Of a stretch of 64,000 bases of DNA, positions 63,901-64,000 are shown one piece after another; positions within the stretch are counted from its first letter, which is position 1, and each line of letters opens with the position of its first letter. The translations under genes and the position numbers were made by a program. The stretch covers positions 480,640 through 544,639 of the forward strand of contig NZ_JACAPR010000011.1 in NCBI RefSeq assembly GCF_013385635.1, given 5' to 3'. This stretch comes from Pseudomonas gingeri. GTDB lineage: Bacteria > Pseudomonadota > Gammaproteobacteria > Pseudomonadales > Pseudomonadaceae. The notes under the pieces are model-generated. The model ran no database searches and was not told where the DNA came from. It was given only the letters and a program-made list of their open reading frames with translations.

Positions 63901-64000
63901 TCAATGCAGGATCTGGCTGAGGAACAACTTGGTCCGCTCGTTCTGCGGATTGTCGAAGAAGTCGTTCGGCGCCGCCTGCTCGACGATCTCGCCCTTGTCC
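63901..64000 (-). CDS. Polar amino-acid ABC transporter ATPase, C-terminal end only
   Basis: Thirty-two codons and a TGA are inside the window: DKGEIVEQAAPNDFFDNPQN then ERTKLFLSQILH. This is the conserved C-terminus of GlnQ/HisP/ArtP-type ATPases (G-x-I-V-E-Q-x-x-P-x-x-F-F-x-N-P). The rest, and its partner permease genes, are to the right of the window. Confidence 0.9.
   Translation of the reverse strand, partial: DKGEIVEQAAPNDFFDNPQNERTKLFLSQILH

Overview
The window reads as chromosomal DNA of a GC-rich gamma-proteobacterium, most likely a Pseudomonas of the fluorescens group. The basis is gene content and style: MlaA-type lipoprotein, ClsB with its EEP partner, a GI-type conjugative block of the kind named after P. 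fluorescens Pf-5 genes, DUF3182, ChrA, many LysR/GntR/MarR regulators, dense packing and ATGA/TGATG start-stop overlaps. No rRNA, tRNA, CRISPR or complete insertion sequence was seen.

Layout. (1) 1-8.9 kb, minus strand: a guanidine-assimilation operon. A guanidine-I (ykkC) riboswitch leads an ABC transporter (binding protein, permease, ATPase), two DUF1989 proteins (carboxyguanidine deiminase subunits), a biotin-dependent urea/guanidine carboxylase and an allophanate hydrolase that runs off the left edge. A 12-nt segment of the riboswitch is exactly complementary to the Shine-Dalgarno region of the first gene, which suggests translational control. (2) 9.1-12.1 kb: an MlaA-like lipoprotein divergent from an OmpR/EnvZ-type two-component pair. 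(3) 12.15-25.8 kb, minus strand: sixteen tightly packed genes of an ICE-type (GI-type) type IV secretion system, from PilL N-terminus to the TraC ATPase. The integrase, partition, replication and TraU/TraG end are absent, so it looks like an ICE remnant. (4) 26-34.5 kb: a PAS hybrid kinase, ClsB/EEP, DUF3182 plus a hydrolase, ChrA, then an orphan shrunken MobH (TraI) relaxase with a damaged HD motif.

(5) 34.5-41.5 kb: an epoxide-hydrolase-like secreted enzyme, a VOC protein, the reverse transsulfuration pair (cystathionine beta-synthase and gamma-lyase), a diguanylate cyclase split by one in-frame TGA, and a MarR-GNAT fusion with a 17-bp palindromic operator. (6) 41.5-49 kb: small regulator/enzyme units (FAH hydrolase / GntR / 3-hydroxyacid dehydrogenase; LysR / SDR / MFS; CPBP protease / LysR). 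(7) 49.2-58.9 kb, plus strand: a seven-gene operon of DUF1302, DUF1329, YCF48-like, RND exporter, MFS, FAH-family hydrolase and metal-dependent cyclase with a divergent LysR. This is the best candidate for an uncharacterised transport-plus-catabolism system. (8) 59-64 kb: a bile-acid-symporter-like protein, then an eroding stretch with a flavin amine oxidase pseudogene, an AhpD-like protein, two short-chain dehydrogenases lacking canonical catalytic residues, a LysR regulator, an 18-bp inverted repeat, and the tail of an amino-acid ABC ATPase at the right edge.
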